Assembly (NCBI GenBank): GCA_903847545.1
Contig: CAINDZ010000414.1
Location: 1 to 30,788, forward strand
Length of the DNA: 30,788 nucleotides
Source: an uncultured bacterium
GTDB taxonomy: Bacteria > Krumholzibacteriota > Krumholzibacteriia > LZORAL124-64-63
Direction of reading: 5' to 3'
The notes under the pieces were generated by a model. It made no database searches, was not told where the DNA came from, and worked only from the letters and a program-made list of their open reading frames with translations. Position numbers and translations under genes: made by a program. Positions 23,289-30,788 of this stretch are shown here, one piece after another (positions within the stretch are counted from its first letter, which is position 1; each line of letters starts with the position of its first letter).

Positions 23289-24010
23289 CGACGATGACCT
23301 CACGACGCCCTCCTGCTCGCGTGGCGAGGTCGTTGCGCCTGCGGGCGCCTGCCATGGCCGCCGTGCTCGTCGTCGTCCTTGCCGCGAGCGCGCCGGCGGC
23401 CCCGGTCGGTGACACGGCCCTGGTCGGCGTCGCGCGCCTGCAGTACGGGGGCGGCGGCGACTGGTACTGCAACCCGACCAGCCTGCCGAACTGGCTGGCG
23501 CTGTTCAGCCAGCGCACGGGCATTCCCGTGGCTCCGCGCGAGTTCGTGGTGACGCTCGACAGCGAGGACCTCTTCCGCCACCCGCTGCTGTACATGTCGG
23601 GCCACGGTCGCATCGCGCTGACCGAGGGCGAGTTGCAGTCCCTGCGGCGCTACCTGGACGCGGGCGGGTTCCTGTGGGCGGACGACAACTACGGGCTCGA
23701 CGCGTCGTTCCGCGCGATGGTGGCGCAGTTGTACCCCGGGCAGAAGTTGGAACCCCTGGGCGGGGACCACCCCATCTACCACGCCTACTACGACCTGCCC
23801 GGACTGCCGAAGATCCACGAACACGATGGCGACCCCGCGCAGGGCTTCGGCATCGAGCGCGCCGGGCGCCTGGTCATCTTCTATTCGTGGTCCGCGGATA
23901 TCGGGGACGGACTCGAGGATCCTGATGTTCACGGCGATCCGCCCGCCGTCCGCGAGTCGGCGGCGAAGATGGCGGTCAATGTCCTGACCTACGCCCTGAC
24001 CAGACCCTGA
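23285..24010 (+). CDS. DUF4159 domain protein
   Basis: This 241-residue exported or membrane-anchored protein has a basic start and one hydrophobic stretch (about residues 22-40, 'AMAAVLVVVLAASAPAAP'). A full DUF4159 domain follows: 'RLQYGGGGDWYCNPTSLPNWL', 'DSEDLFRHPLLYMSGHGRIALTEGE', 'LRRYLDAGGFLWADDNYGLDASFR', 'GDHPIYHAYYDLPGLPKIH', 'YSWSADIGDGLED'. The family has a ThuA/glutamine-amidotransferase-like fold and often sits with MoxR, DUF58 and VWA (BatA) genes; its biochemical role is unknown. The ATG at 23285 overlaps the kinase stop by four bases. DUF4175-like and TPR genes follow directly. Confidence 0.88.
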   Translation: MTTMTSRRPPARVARSLRLRAPAMAAVLVVVLAASAPAAPVGDTALVGVARLQYGGGGDWYCNPTSLPNWLALFSQRTGIPVAPREFVVTLDSEDLFRHPLLYMSGHGRIALTEGELQSLRRYLDAGGFLWADDNYGLDASFRAMVAQLYPGQKLEPLGGDHPIYHAYYDLPGLPKIHEHDGDPAQGFGIERAGRLVIFYSWSADIGDGLEDPDVHGDPPAVRESAAKMAVNVLTYALTRP

Positions 24011-24022
24011 GGCGGCGCGACC

Positions 24023-27000
24023 ATGGGGGCCCCTGCCGACATCGCGGTGCGCGAACTGGGACGCCTGCAGCGGCGCGTGCGCCGTCGTGCGCTCGCGTAC
24101 GGCCTGTTCGGCTGGCTGGCGACGGCGGTGCCACTCGCCGCGTTCACGGTCTGGCTGGCCGGCGCCTGGGGCGCGCGGGCCGGCGGGCTCGCCGCGGGCC
24201 TGGGCGTGTCGTTGGCGACGGCGCTGCTGCTGGCGGCATTCATGCACATCTGGCGCCCCTGGCGTCGCTACGCCGGGCTCGCCCGTTTCGCCCGCTGTGT
24301 GGAGGCGCGCGGCGGCTTCGACAACCTCGTGGTCGCGGCAGAGGAGGCGGCGCGCGCGCCCGCGCGCTGGCCGGCCGACGATGTCGTCGCGCGGGAACTC
24401 GCCCGGCGCCTCGACGCCCGGGCCGCGCAGCTCATCGGCTCAGTCTCCCCGGCAACCGTCCATCCCCTGGTCGGCCTGCGCCTGCGCGCCGGGGCGCTTG
24501 CGGCCGGCGTGGCGGCCTGCATCGTCCTGGCCGCCGGGTGGCCGGCCCTGACCGTGCGCGGACTGACGGCGCTTGCCGACCCCCTGGGCGCCGGCAGGGC
24601 GAGGGCCGCGGCCGGCCTGCTGGCCGAGCCGGGACCGGACTGGGTGCTGTTCGGCGGGACCGTGGCGTTGTCGGCGCGCGATTTCGCCATGGAGCCGCAG
24701 GGCGTGCGCTGCGAGCTCCGGTTCGGGGAGGCCGCGTGGACGTCCGTCGACGCCAGGCCCGAGGCGAGGACGTCCGGCCTCGAGGCAGGCCAGGGACCCG
24801 GCGCCGGGCGTCGCTGGACGGCACAGGTCGGCGACATCCGCGAGGATTTCGCGTGGCGCTTCCGTCGCGGCGGCGTCGTCACCGCCGTCGGCAAGGTTGC
24901 GGTACGGCGGCCCCCGATCCTGGCGCAGGTTTCCGCCCGCATCGAGCCGCCGGCGTACACCGGGCTGCCGGCCTCCGACGTCGAGCGCCTGCCGGCCCTG
25001 AGCGAGGTGCCGACGGGCAGTCGCGTGACGATCAAGGCCCGCGCGGGCCATGACCTGGCCGCCGGCTGGCTGCGGCTGGCCGGCGGCGACAGCCTGCCGA
25101 TGACGATCGACGGGAGCCGGGCCACGACTTCCCTCGTCGTTGATCACGACATCGTCTTCACGTTCGGCTTGAAGGACGGCTACGGGCTGTCGGCACGCGA
25201 CCCGCTGGAATACCGGCTCGGTGCGCTGGCCGACCAGCCGCCCGGCGTGCTCCTGGCACGCCCCGGCGACGATGGGCGCCTGCCGCTGGACGGCAGGCTC
25301 GACCTGGTCGTGGAGGCCAGCGACGACTTCGGGCTCGCGAAGCTCGAGTTCCTCGCCGGTGGCGCCGATGCCGCTGGCGCCGGACGCGGCGCGTTCGGCC
25401 CGCGCCTGCCCGCGAACTGGTTGGAGGTGCGGACGGCGACCGGGACGCTGCGGCTGCGGGCCCGCGCGCTCGACGGTCCGCCGTCGCCGCTGCGCGCGGC
25501 GATCGCGCTCGAGGTCGATGCAGCCGCGCTGGACCTGGCCCCCGGCGACGTGTTGGACCTGTCCGTGGAGGCGACCGACAACCGCGCGCCGGGAAAGGGC
25601 CAGGTGGCGCGTTCGGCGACGTTGCGGCTCGTCTTGCCGTCGGCCGGCAGCGTGCTCGCGGCGCAGGCCGATTCCGCGCGCGCCAGCCGCGAACAGCTCG
25701 AGGATGCGCGCGGCCGCAGCTGCGACCTGGACGCGGACCTCGCCCGCCTGTCGCGCGAGCTGCTCAAGAACCCGGTCACCGACTGGGCCCGCCAGCAGGA
25801 GATCGAGGCGGCGCTGGCCCGGCAGCAGGCGATGCAGAAGGAGCTCGCCGCCGTCGCCGACGAGTTGCGGCGCCAGATGGATGAGCTGGCCCGCGGCGGC
25901 CTGACGTCGGAAGAGCAGGTGCGCAAGGCGGCGGAGCTGGCGGACCTGCTGTCGCCGCAATCGCCGACGGCGCTCGAGGACCTGCTCCGGCGCCTGGACG
26001 CCGCCGACGGCAAGCCCGCGGCCGAGGACCTGGCGCGGGCCATGGAAGAGGTGACCCGCGCGCAGAAGGACCTGGCCCGGCGCCTGGATGCCGCGCTGGA
26101 AGTGATGAAGCGCATGGCCGAGGAACAGCAACTCGAGGGCCTGACCGCGCTGCTCGAGGACCTGATGCGCCGGCAGCAGGAACTGGCGGACCTCAGTCGC
26201 AAGGCCGGCGAGGCCGATCCGGCCGGTCGGCAGGCGGCCAGCGAGGAGATCGCCCGCCGGCAGGAAGCGCTGGCCCGCGAACTGGACGCGTTGCGCGACA
26301 AGCTGGAGCAGGCGCTGGCCGCGCGAGGCGACCAGGAGGGCGGCCAGCAGCAGAGCAGTCCACAGGACGACGGCAACAAGGGAGAATCGGGTCAACAGGG
26401 CGAATCGTCATCGTCATCGTCGCAGAAGCAGGCGCTGCGCGAGGCGCTCGAGAAGTTGAGGAAGCAGCAGGCAGAGGGCGGCATGGACAAGGCCTCGCGC
26501 GCCCTGCAGCAGCTCGATCCGGACGAGGCGGCCAGGATGCAGCAGCAGGCGCTGCGCGACCTGGGCTCCCTGTACAGCGTGCTGGTGGCCTCTCAGAAGG
26601 CGATGCAGTCGGCCCTGAAGATGGAGCAGGTCGCGTCGTTGCGCGGCCTGGCTGCGGACCTGCTGGCGCTGTCGGAGCGGCAGGAGTCGCTCGGCGGCCG
26701 GATCCCTCCGCAGTTGCAGGATGTGCGCAACGTCGAGCTGACGCGGCAGCAGCATCGGTTGCAGAAGGCGGCCGTCGGCACGCGCGAGCGCCTGGCCGTC
26801 CTGGCGAAGGAAGCTCCCAATCGCGTGCTGAAGCTGCTCGAGAAACTCGACGGCCTCATCGAGGAGATGGGAAGCGGCGTCCGCGCGCTCGACGAGGGGC
26901 GCGCAGCGGAGGCGCGCGAGGCGTCGAGCCGCAGCCTGGCCGAGTGCAACCGCATCGTCATCGGTCTGCTGACCGAGGCGCAGATGTCGGGCTCGGCCAG

Positions 27001-27613
27001 CGGCGGCGGGGGTGGCCAGCAGTCGGCGAGCGAGCAACTGCAGGAACTGGCCCGGCAACAGGCGGCCCTCAATGGCGCCACCGACGAACTGCGCCAGATG
27101 CTGGCCGATCGCGGCATCAGCCAGGCTGCGCGGGCGCAGATGGAGCGACTCGGCCAGGAGCAGGCGAGGCTCGGCCAGGAGCTCGGGCGCATCGCGGAAC
27201 AGGAACGGCAGCGACCGAAGGGCGACGGCGATCGGTTGCTGGGCGACCTGGGCGAGCTGGGGCGGCAGATGGAGCGCGTCGGCGGCGACCTCGGCGACGG
27301 CCAGGTCGACCGGGAGACCCTGCAGCGGCAGGATCGGATCCTCGGCCGGCTGCTGGACGCCCGCAATTCGGTGCGCGAGCGCGACTACAGCCCGCGACGG
27401 GAAAGCCGTACCGCCGCGCGCACCTTCACGCCGCAGGCCGGAAGCACGGGGCGTGGCGCCGACGGCGCGGGAGCCGGGACGCGCGAGCGCTTCCGGCGTC
27501 TCGAGGACGCGCCCCTGGAATATCGCGACCTCGTGCGCCGCTACTTCGCCGCGATCGACTCGCTGCGCCGCGGCGAGGGCTCCCGCTTCGCGCCGGCGCC
27601 GGAGCTGCCATGA
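24023..27613 (+). CDS. DUF4175-like membrane protein with long coiled coil
   Basis: This 1196-residue protein has two membrane helices near the N-terminus ('GLFGWLATAVPLAAFTVWLAG' and 'GLGVSLATALLLAAFMHI', residues about 27-80) and a third near 160-175. A beta-rich region follows (about 200-540, with Ig-like strands such as 'RIEPPAYTGLP'). The rest is mostly helical coiled coil rich in Gln, Glu, Arg and Ala. Residues about 770-800 form a Gln/Ser-rich linker coded partly by a tca-tcg repeat near 26406. The layout fits DUF4175-type proteins that sit beside DUF4159 and BatA genes. The ATG at 24023 follows the DUF4159 stop by 12 bases, with GAGG ten bases upstream. It is probably a periplasmic or envelope scaffold; function unknown. 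Confidence 0.75.
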   Translation: MGAPADIAVRELGRLQRRVRRRALAYGLFGWLATAVPLAAFTVWLAGAWGARAGGLAAGLGVSLATALLLAAFMHIWRPWRRYAGLARFARCVEARGGFDNLVVAAEEAARAPARWPADDVVARELARRLDARAAQLIGSVSPATVHPLVGLRLRAGALAAGVAACIVLAAGWPALTVRGLTALADPLGAGRARAAAGLLAEPGPDWVLFGGTVALSARDFAMEPQGVRCELRFGEAAWTSVDARPEARTSGLEAGQGPGAGRRWTAQVGDIREDFAWRFRRGGVVTAVGKVAVRRPPILAQVSARIEPPAYTGLPASDVERLPALSEVPTGSRVTIKARAGHDLAAGWLRLAGGDSLPMTIDGSRATTSLVVDHDIVFTFGLKDGYGLSARDPLEYRLGALADQPPGVLLARPGDDGRLPLDGRLDLVVEASDDFGLAKLEFLAGGADAAGAGRGAFGPRLPANWLEVRTATGTLRLRARALDGPPSPLRAAIALEVDAAALDLAPGDVLDLSVEATDNRAPGKGQVARSATLRLVLPSAGSVLAAQADSARASREQLEDARGRSCDLDADLARLSRELLKNPVTDWARQQEIEAALARQQAMQKELAAVADELRRQMDELARGGLTSEEQVRKAAELADLLSPQSPTALEDLLRRLDAADGKPAAEDLARAMEEVTRAQKDLARRLDAALEVMKRMAEEQQLEGLTALLEDLMRRQQELADLSRKAGEADPAGRQAASEEIARRQEALARELDALRDKLEQALAARGDQEGGQQQSSPQDDGNKGESGQQGESSSSSSQKQALREALEKLRKQQAEGGMDKASRALQQLDPDEAARMQQQALRDLGSLYSVLVASQKAMQSALKMEQVASLRGLAADLLALSERQESLGGRIPPQLQDVRNVELTRQQHRLQKAAVGTRERLAVLAKEAPNRVLKLLEKLDGLIEEMGSGVRALDEGRAAEAREASSRSLAECNRIVIGLLTEAQMSGSASGGGGGQQSASEQLQELARQQAALNGATDELRQMLADRGISQAARAQMERLGQEQARLGQELGRIAEQERQRPKGDGDRLLGDLGELGRQMERVGGDLGDGQVDRETLQRQDRILGRLLDARNSVRERDYSPRRESRTAARTFTPQAGSTGRGADGAGAGTRERFRRLEDAPLEYRDLVRRYFAAIDSLRRGEGSRFAPAPELP

Positions 27614-29625
27614 GCCAGCGCCCGGTTACTCTCTCGCGCCTTTCGGGGCTGCTGCTTGTCCTGGCGGCGCTGGCGGCATCGTCACCGCCGGCAGCGGCGC
27701 AGCAGGATGGGAACCCGCCGGCGGCGCCCGGATTGCCGCCGTTGCCCGCGCGGCCGCCGTTGTCGGAACGGCTTCCGCACGGCGCCCGCCCGGGCGCGGT
27801 CGACATCATGGAGCTGCGGCGCAGGCTGGGCGAGCTGGACCGGCTGCTGCTCCTGGGCAGCGCCGCGCGGGCCGAGGCGCTGCTCGCCGACCTGGCGCAG
27901 CACTCGGCGCTCGAGCGCGAGCTCGTGCCGCGGCGGATCAAGCTCGCGCAGCTGAAGGGGGACCACGCGGAGGCGGTGCTGCTGTGCCGACGGGCGGTGG
28001 CGGACGAGCCGCGCAACGGGGGCCTCTGGCGTGAGCTGGCGAAGTCGCTCCTGGCCGTCGACCAGCCCGACTCGGCGCGCCTGGCGCTCGACAGGTTCCT
28101 CGTCTTCAGCCCGAACGCGCGCAGCGCGGGCATCGTCGCCGTCGACATGCTGCGGACCGCCACGCGACCGCGCGCGGCCCTGGCCGTGATCGACTCCTTG
28201 CGGGGCGTGCTGCGCGAGCCCCATTTCCTGGGCATCGAGAGGGCCGCCGTGCTGCTTGCCGTCGATCGGCAGGAAGACGCTGCCGACGAGGCGATGTTCG
28301 AGCTCGCGGCGGGGCCGTTCAACCTGGCGCTGCTGCGGACAAGCCTCCTGGACGGGCCGTACCAGCCCGGCAGGTCGGGGCGCTTCGTGTCACGTCTGGC
28401 GGCCAACGCCGCCCGCCCCGACGCGCCGCCGGCCGCGCTGCTCCTGGCCGCGGACCTCGAGCTGGTCGAGGGCCGTCCGGAGGCCGCGCTGGCGTTGTCG
28501 CTTCCGCTCGTGCCGCGGCCGGATGGCGCGCTGCAGTTGATGCAGAACGCCATGGTCCTGCTCAGGGAACGCAGCCAGGACGCGCCCGAGGCCCAGCAGT
28601 CGCCGCAGGCCCAGGCCACGATCGACTACCTGCTTCCGCTGCTGGACCGGCTGGTCGAGCAGGCCGCCGCGCCGAGCCTGCGCGTGCGCGCGGCCGATGC
28701 GCTGGCCGAGGCCTGTGAGCTGGCGCTCGGGCGCGGCCTGCTCGGCGCCGACCCGCGTGGCGCCGTCGCCCGGTTCGACGGCCTGCTGGCCCGCGTGCGG
28801 GCGGCGAACCCGGCCAGCGAGTTTCTCTATTCGTCGCGCATCCGGCTCGCGACCTACCGGCGCGACGTGCTGCACGAGCCCGCCGAGGCGGCGCGCGGCC
28901 TCGAGCGACTGGCGACCGACACGAACCTGCCGACCGAGGGCCTGGCGCTGGTCCGGCTGACGCTGGGCGAGTGCTACCTGGCCGCCGGCGACACGGCGCG
29001 AGGGCGGCAGGTGCTGACGGCCCTGGGTCGCGACCCGGAATTCCGCGAGGTGGGCGGCAACGCGCACTACCACCTGGCGCGCCTCGACCTGGCCGAAGGG
29101 CACTACGCGACGGCGCGCGACCGCTTCGCCGTCATCGCCATGGACAACCCGGCTGCCCCGTACGCGAATGACGCGCTCGACCTGGGCCTGGCCCTGGCCG
29201 AGGAACTGGAGAACCCGGGCGGCGGCCCCACCATCATGGGCGCGTACGCCGCCTCGGTGTACGCGGACCTGACCGCGCGGCCGGCCGAGCGCCTGGCGGC
29301 GCTCGAACGCTTCGTGCAGGAAGCCTCGATGCGCCTGGACCCCGCCGAGCCCCAGCACCTGCTGGAGCGCGGGCGCTGGGAACTGGCGCAGGCGCTGGTC
29401 GCGGCGGGCCGCAGGGCCGACGGCCTGGCCCAGCTGGATGCGATCGTGGCGGGCCACCCGGACGGTCGTTACCCGGCGGCGGCCCTGCAGTTGAAGGGGC
29501 GGCTACTGGCGGAGGACGGCCGTCCGGAGGCGGCGCGCGAGGCCTGGCAGCGGCTGTTGTCCCAGTATCCCGGCTTCCTGTTCAGTGACGACGTGCGCGA
29601 TGACCTGCGGAGGCTGCCCCATTGA
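27610..29625 (+). CDS. Exported TPR-repeat protein
   Basis: This 671-residue protein has a signal peptide (hydrophobic core 'LSGLLLVLAALAASSPPAAA', cut about residue 31), a Pro-rich linker (about 35-60), and tetratricopeptide-like helical repeats over most of its length. Examples are 'GDHAEAVLLCRRAVADEPRN', 'LGECYLAAGDTARGRQVLTALGRD' and 'YHLARLDLAEGHYATARDRF'. The last repeats resemble tol-pal YbgF-type or outer-membrane assembly lipoprotein TPRs ('AREAWQRLLSQYPGFLFSDDVRDDLR'). There is no lipobox. The ATG at 27610 overlaps the previous stop as ATGA. TPR proteins of this kind act as periplasmic protein-protein scaffolds; the partner is probably one of the operon products. Confidence 0.85.
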   Translation: MSQRPVTLSRLSGLLLVLAALAASSPPAAAQQDGNPPAAPGLPPLPARPPLSERLPHGARPGAVDIMELRRRLGELDRLLLLGSAARAEALLADLAQHSALERELVPRRIKLAQLKGDHAEAVLLCRRAVADEPRNGGLWRELAKSLLAVDQPDSARLALDRFLVFSPNARSAGIVAVDMLRTATRPRAALAVIDSLRGVLREPHFLGIERAAVLLAVDRQEDAADEAMFELAAGPFNLALLRTSLLDGPYQPGRSGRFVSRLAANAARPDAPPAALLLAADLELVEGRPEAALALSLPLVPRPDGALQLMQNAMVLLRERSQDAPEAQQSPQAQATIDYLLPLLDRLVEQAAAPSLRVRAADALAEACELALGRGLLGADPRGAVARFDGLLARVRAANPASEFLYSSRIRLATYRRDVLHEPAEAARGLERLATDTNLPTEGLALVRLTLGECYLAAGDTARGRQVLTALGRDPEFREVGGNAHYHLARLDLAEGHYATARDRFAVIAMDNPAAPYANDALDLGLALAEELENPGGGPTIMGAYAASVYADLTARPAERLAALERFVQEASMRLDPAEPQHLLERGRWELAQALVAAGRRADGLAQLDAIVAGHPDGRYPAAALQLKGRLLAEDGRPEAAREAWQRLLSQYPGFLFSDDVRDDLRRLPH

Positions 29626-30788
29626 TCCGCCTGACTGCCCGCGTTCTGCGCCGCCGTGGCGGCGTGACTGGTTCCTGTCGCGCCGCGTTCCTGGCGTTGG
29701 CGCTGCTGTGCGGGGCGGCCGCCACGCCCGCCCGTGCCGAGCGCTGGCTGCTGCTGCCGATGGACCTGGCCCAGCACGATCACCTGCGCGCCTACGGCGT
29801 CGCCTTCCACACGCTGCAGGCGGGCGACAAGGTGAACTGGCTGCTGAACTACCGGGGAGGCAGCTTCCTTCTCAAGGACACCGAGAGGGCGCGCCTCGAC
29901 GCGCGGGTGCTCGGCGTCGACTTCGAGCAACTGGGCGACGCGGAGGTGGCGGCGATCCGCGCGGTGGTCGCGCAGGAGAACATGGACGACGTGCTCCTGG
30001 AGACCCCGCCGCGCATCGCCGTCTACAGCCCTCCCTACATGCAGCCGTGGGACGATGCCGTCACGATGGCGCTGACCTACGCCGACGTGCCGTTCGACGT
30101 CGTGTACGACCAGGATGTGCTCGGCGGCCGCCTGGCCGACTACGACTGGCTGCACCTGCACCATGAGGACTTCACCGGGCAGTACGGCAAGTTCTACGCG
30201 AGCTTCGGGCTCGAACCGTGGTACCTGGAGCAGCAGCACTTCCAGGAGGACCTGGCCGCGAAGCTCGGCTACGGCACGGTGTGGCAGGAGAAGCATGCCG
30301 TCGCCCTGGCCATCCACCAGTACGTCGAGGGAGGCGGCTTCCTGTTCGCCATGTGCTCGGCCACCGACTCGATCGACATCGCGCTGGCGTGGCTGGGCAC
30401 CGACATCGTCGGCGAGCCCTACGACGGCACCCCCGTCGACCCGGCATACAGGCAGAAGGCGGATTTTTCGCGCACCTTCGCCTTCGAGAACCTCAAGCTC
30501 ACGACCAACCCGATGGTCTACGAGTACTCGGACCTCGACACGAGCAACTACTCGCAGATGCGCGGTGCCGAGGCCGACTACTTCACGCTCTTCGCGTTCG
30601 CCGCCAAGTACGACCCGGTGCCGGCGATGCTGACGCAGGACCATGTGAGCGTCATCAACGGCTTCCTGGGCCAGACCACGGGCTACCACGCGGGGCTCAT
30701 CAAGCGCTCGGTGATCCCGCTGGCGCAGGTCGAGGGGACGGACGAGGTGAAGTACCTGCACGGCAAGTGCGGGCAGGGGACGTTCACC
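29622..30788 (+). CDS. 'Asparagine synthetase B'-like exported protein, 5' part
   Basis: An open frame of 389 codons runs from TTG 29622 to the end of the window without a stop, so only the N-terminal part is seen. The TTG overlaps the TPR stop (TTGA) and has GGAGG eight bases upstream. A signal peptide (basic start, core 'AAFLALALLCGAAATPARA', cut about residue 40) leads into 'ERWLLLPMDLAQHDHLRAYG', 'GDKVNWLLNYRGGSFL', 'PPYMQPWDDAVTMALTYA' and 'EGGGFLFAMCSATDSIDIAL'. I recall such proteins in Bacteroidota and related groups annotated as 'asparagine synthetase B'. An exported protein with no visible ATP-binding motif is unlikely to make asparagine. The 'VEGGGFLFAMCSA' part echoes the ThuA/DUF4159-like fold. 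Function unknown. Confidence 0.78.
   Translation, partial: MIRLTARVLRRRGGVTGSCRAAFLALALLCGAAATPARAERWLLLPMDLAQHDHLRAYGVAFHTLQAGDKVNWLLNYRGGSFLLKDTERARLDARVLGVDFEQLGDAEVAAIRAVVAQENMDDVLLETPPRIAVYSPPYMQPWDDAVTMALTYADVPFDVVYDQDVLGGRLADYDWLHLHHEDFTGQYGKFYASFGLEPWYLEQQHFQEDLAAKLGYGTVWQEKHAVALAIHQYVEGGGFLFAMCSATDSIDIALAWLGTDIVGEPYDGTPVDPAYRQKADFSRTFAFENLKLTTNPMVYEYSDLDTSNYSQMRGAEADYFTLFAFAAKYDPVPAMLTQDHVSVINGFLGQTTGYHAGLIKRSVIPLAQVEGTDEVKYLHGKCGQGTFT

Noticed and set aside
27610..29625. TPR protein as a YbgF/BamD orthologue
   Set aside because: Only general TPR character is visible; there is no lipobox and no tol-pal gene nearby.

Overview
This 30.8-kb window comes from a high-GC, diderm (outer-membrane) bacterium. 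Outer-membrane barrel and lipoprotein signals, many Sec signal peptides and many c-type haem motifs show this. DUF4783, DUF4159, a DUF4175-like coiled-coil protein and an 'asparagine synthetase B'-like protein together remind me of FCB-group lineages such as Krumholzibacteriota or Eisenbacteria. That placement is inference, because no rRNA or other marker is present.

Region 1 (1-4370, plus strand) holds the end of a divergent polysaccharide deacetylase, an overlapping DUF362/2[4Fe-4S] ferredoxin protein, then secD and secF, closed by a strong hairpin terminator.

Region 2 (about 4470-17832, minus strand) is the notable part: a 13-kb extracellular electron transfer locus with 62 CxxCH haem motifs in four proteins. 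In transcription order it holds: a heptahaem cytochrome; an outer-membrane beta-barrel with a discoidin-like insert; a CsgG-like lipoprotein; a second CsgG/TolB-N-like protein; a SurA/parvulin-like chaperone; and a 42-haem cytochrome of 1042 residues. A double-hairpin terminator follows. Then come a beta-propeller (NHL) protein under its own near-consensus promoter, a hexahaem cytochrome closely resembling the Geobacter nanowire protein OmcS, and a tandem seven-haem paralogue of it. Both OmcS-like proteins keep the His three residues after the first CxxCH. In OmcS filaments that His (His16) ligates a haem of the next subunit. The gene set matches, as I recall it, the omcS-companion (osc) cluster: prolyl-isomerase-like chaperone, channel-like proteins and beta-propeller. 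I infer a cytochrome-nanowire synthesis and export locus outside Geobacter, with a very large 42-haem protein as a likely conduit or periplasmic wire.

Region 3 (18106-30788, plus strand) is a tightly packed operon: a DUF4783-like NTF2-fold protein, a 1555-residue multi-pass NtrY-like histidine kinase, DUF4159, a DUF4175-like coiled-coil membrane protein, a TPR protein, and the first 389 codons of an 'asparagine synthetase B'-like exported protein that runs off the window. Stops and starts overlap or nearly touch throughout. This looks like an envelope-related (BatA/MoxR-type) gene neighbourhood, although MoxR, DUF58 and VWA genes are not in view.

No tRNA, rRNA, CRISPR, insertion sequence or phage gene was seen. 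No stretch longer than about 300 bases lacks a gene; the largest gaps (8069-8357 and 17833-18105) hold promoters and terminators.
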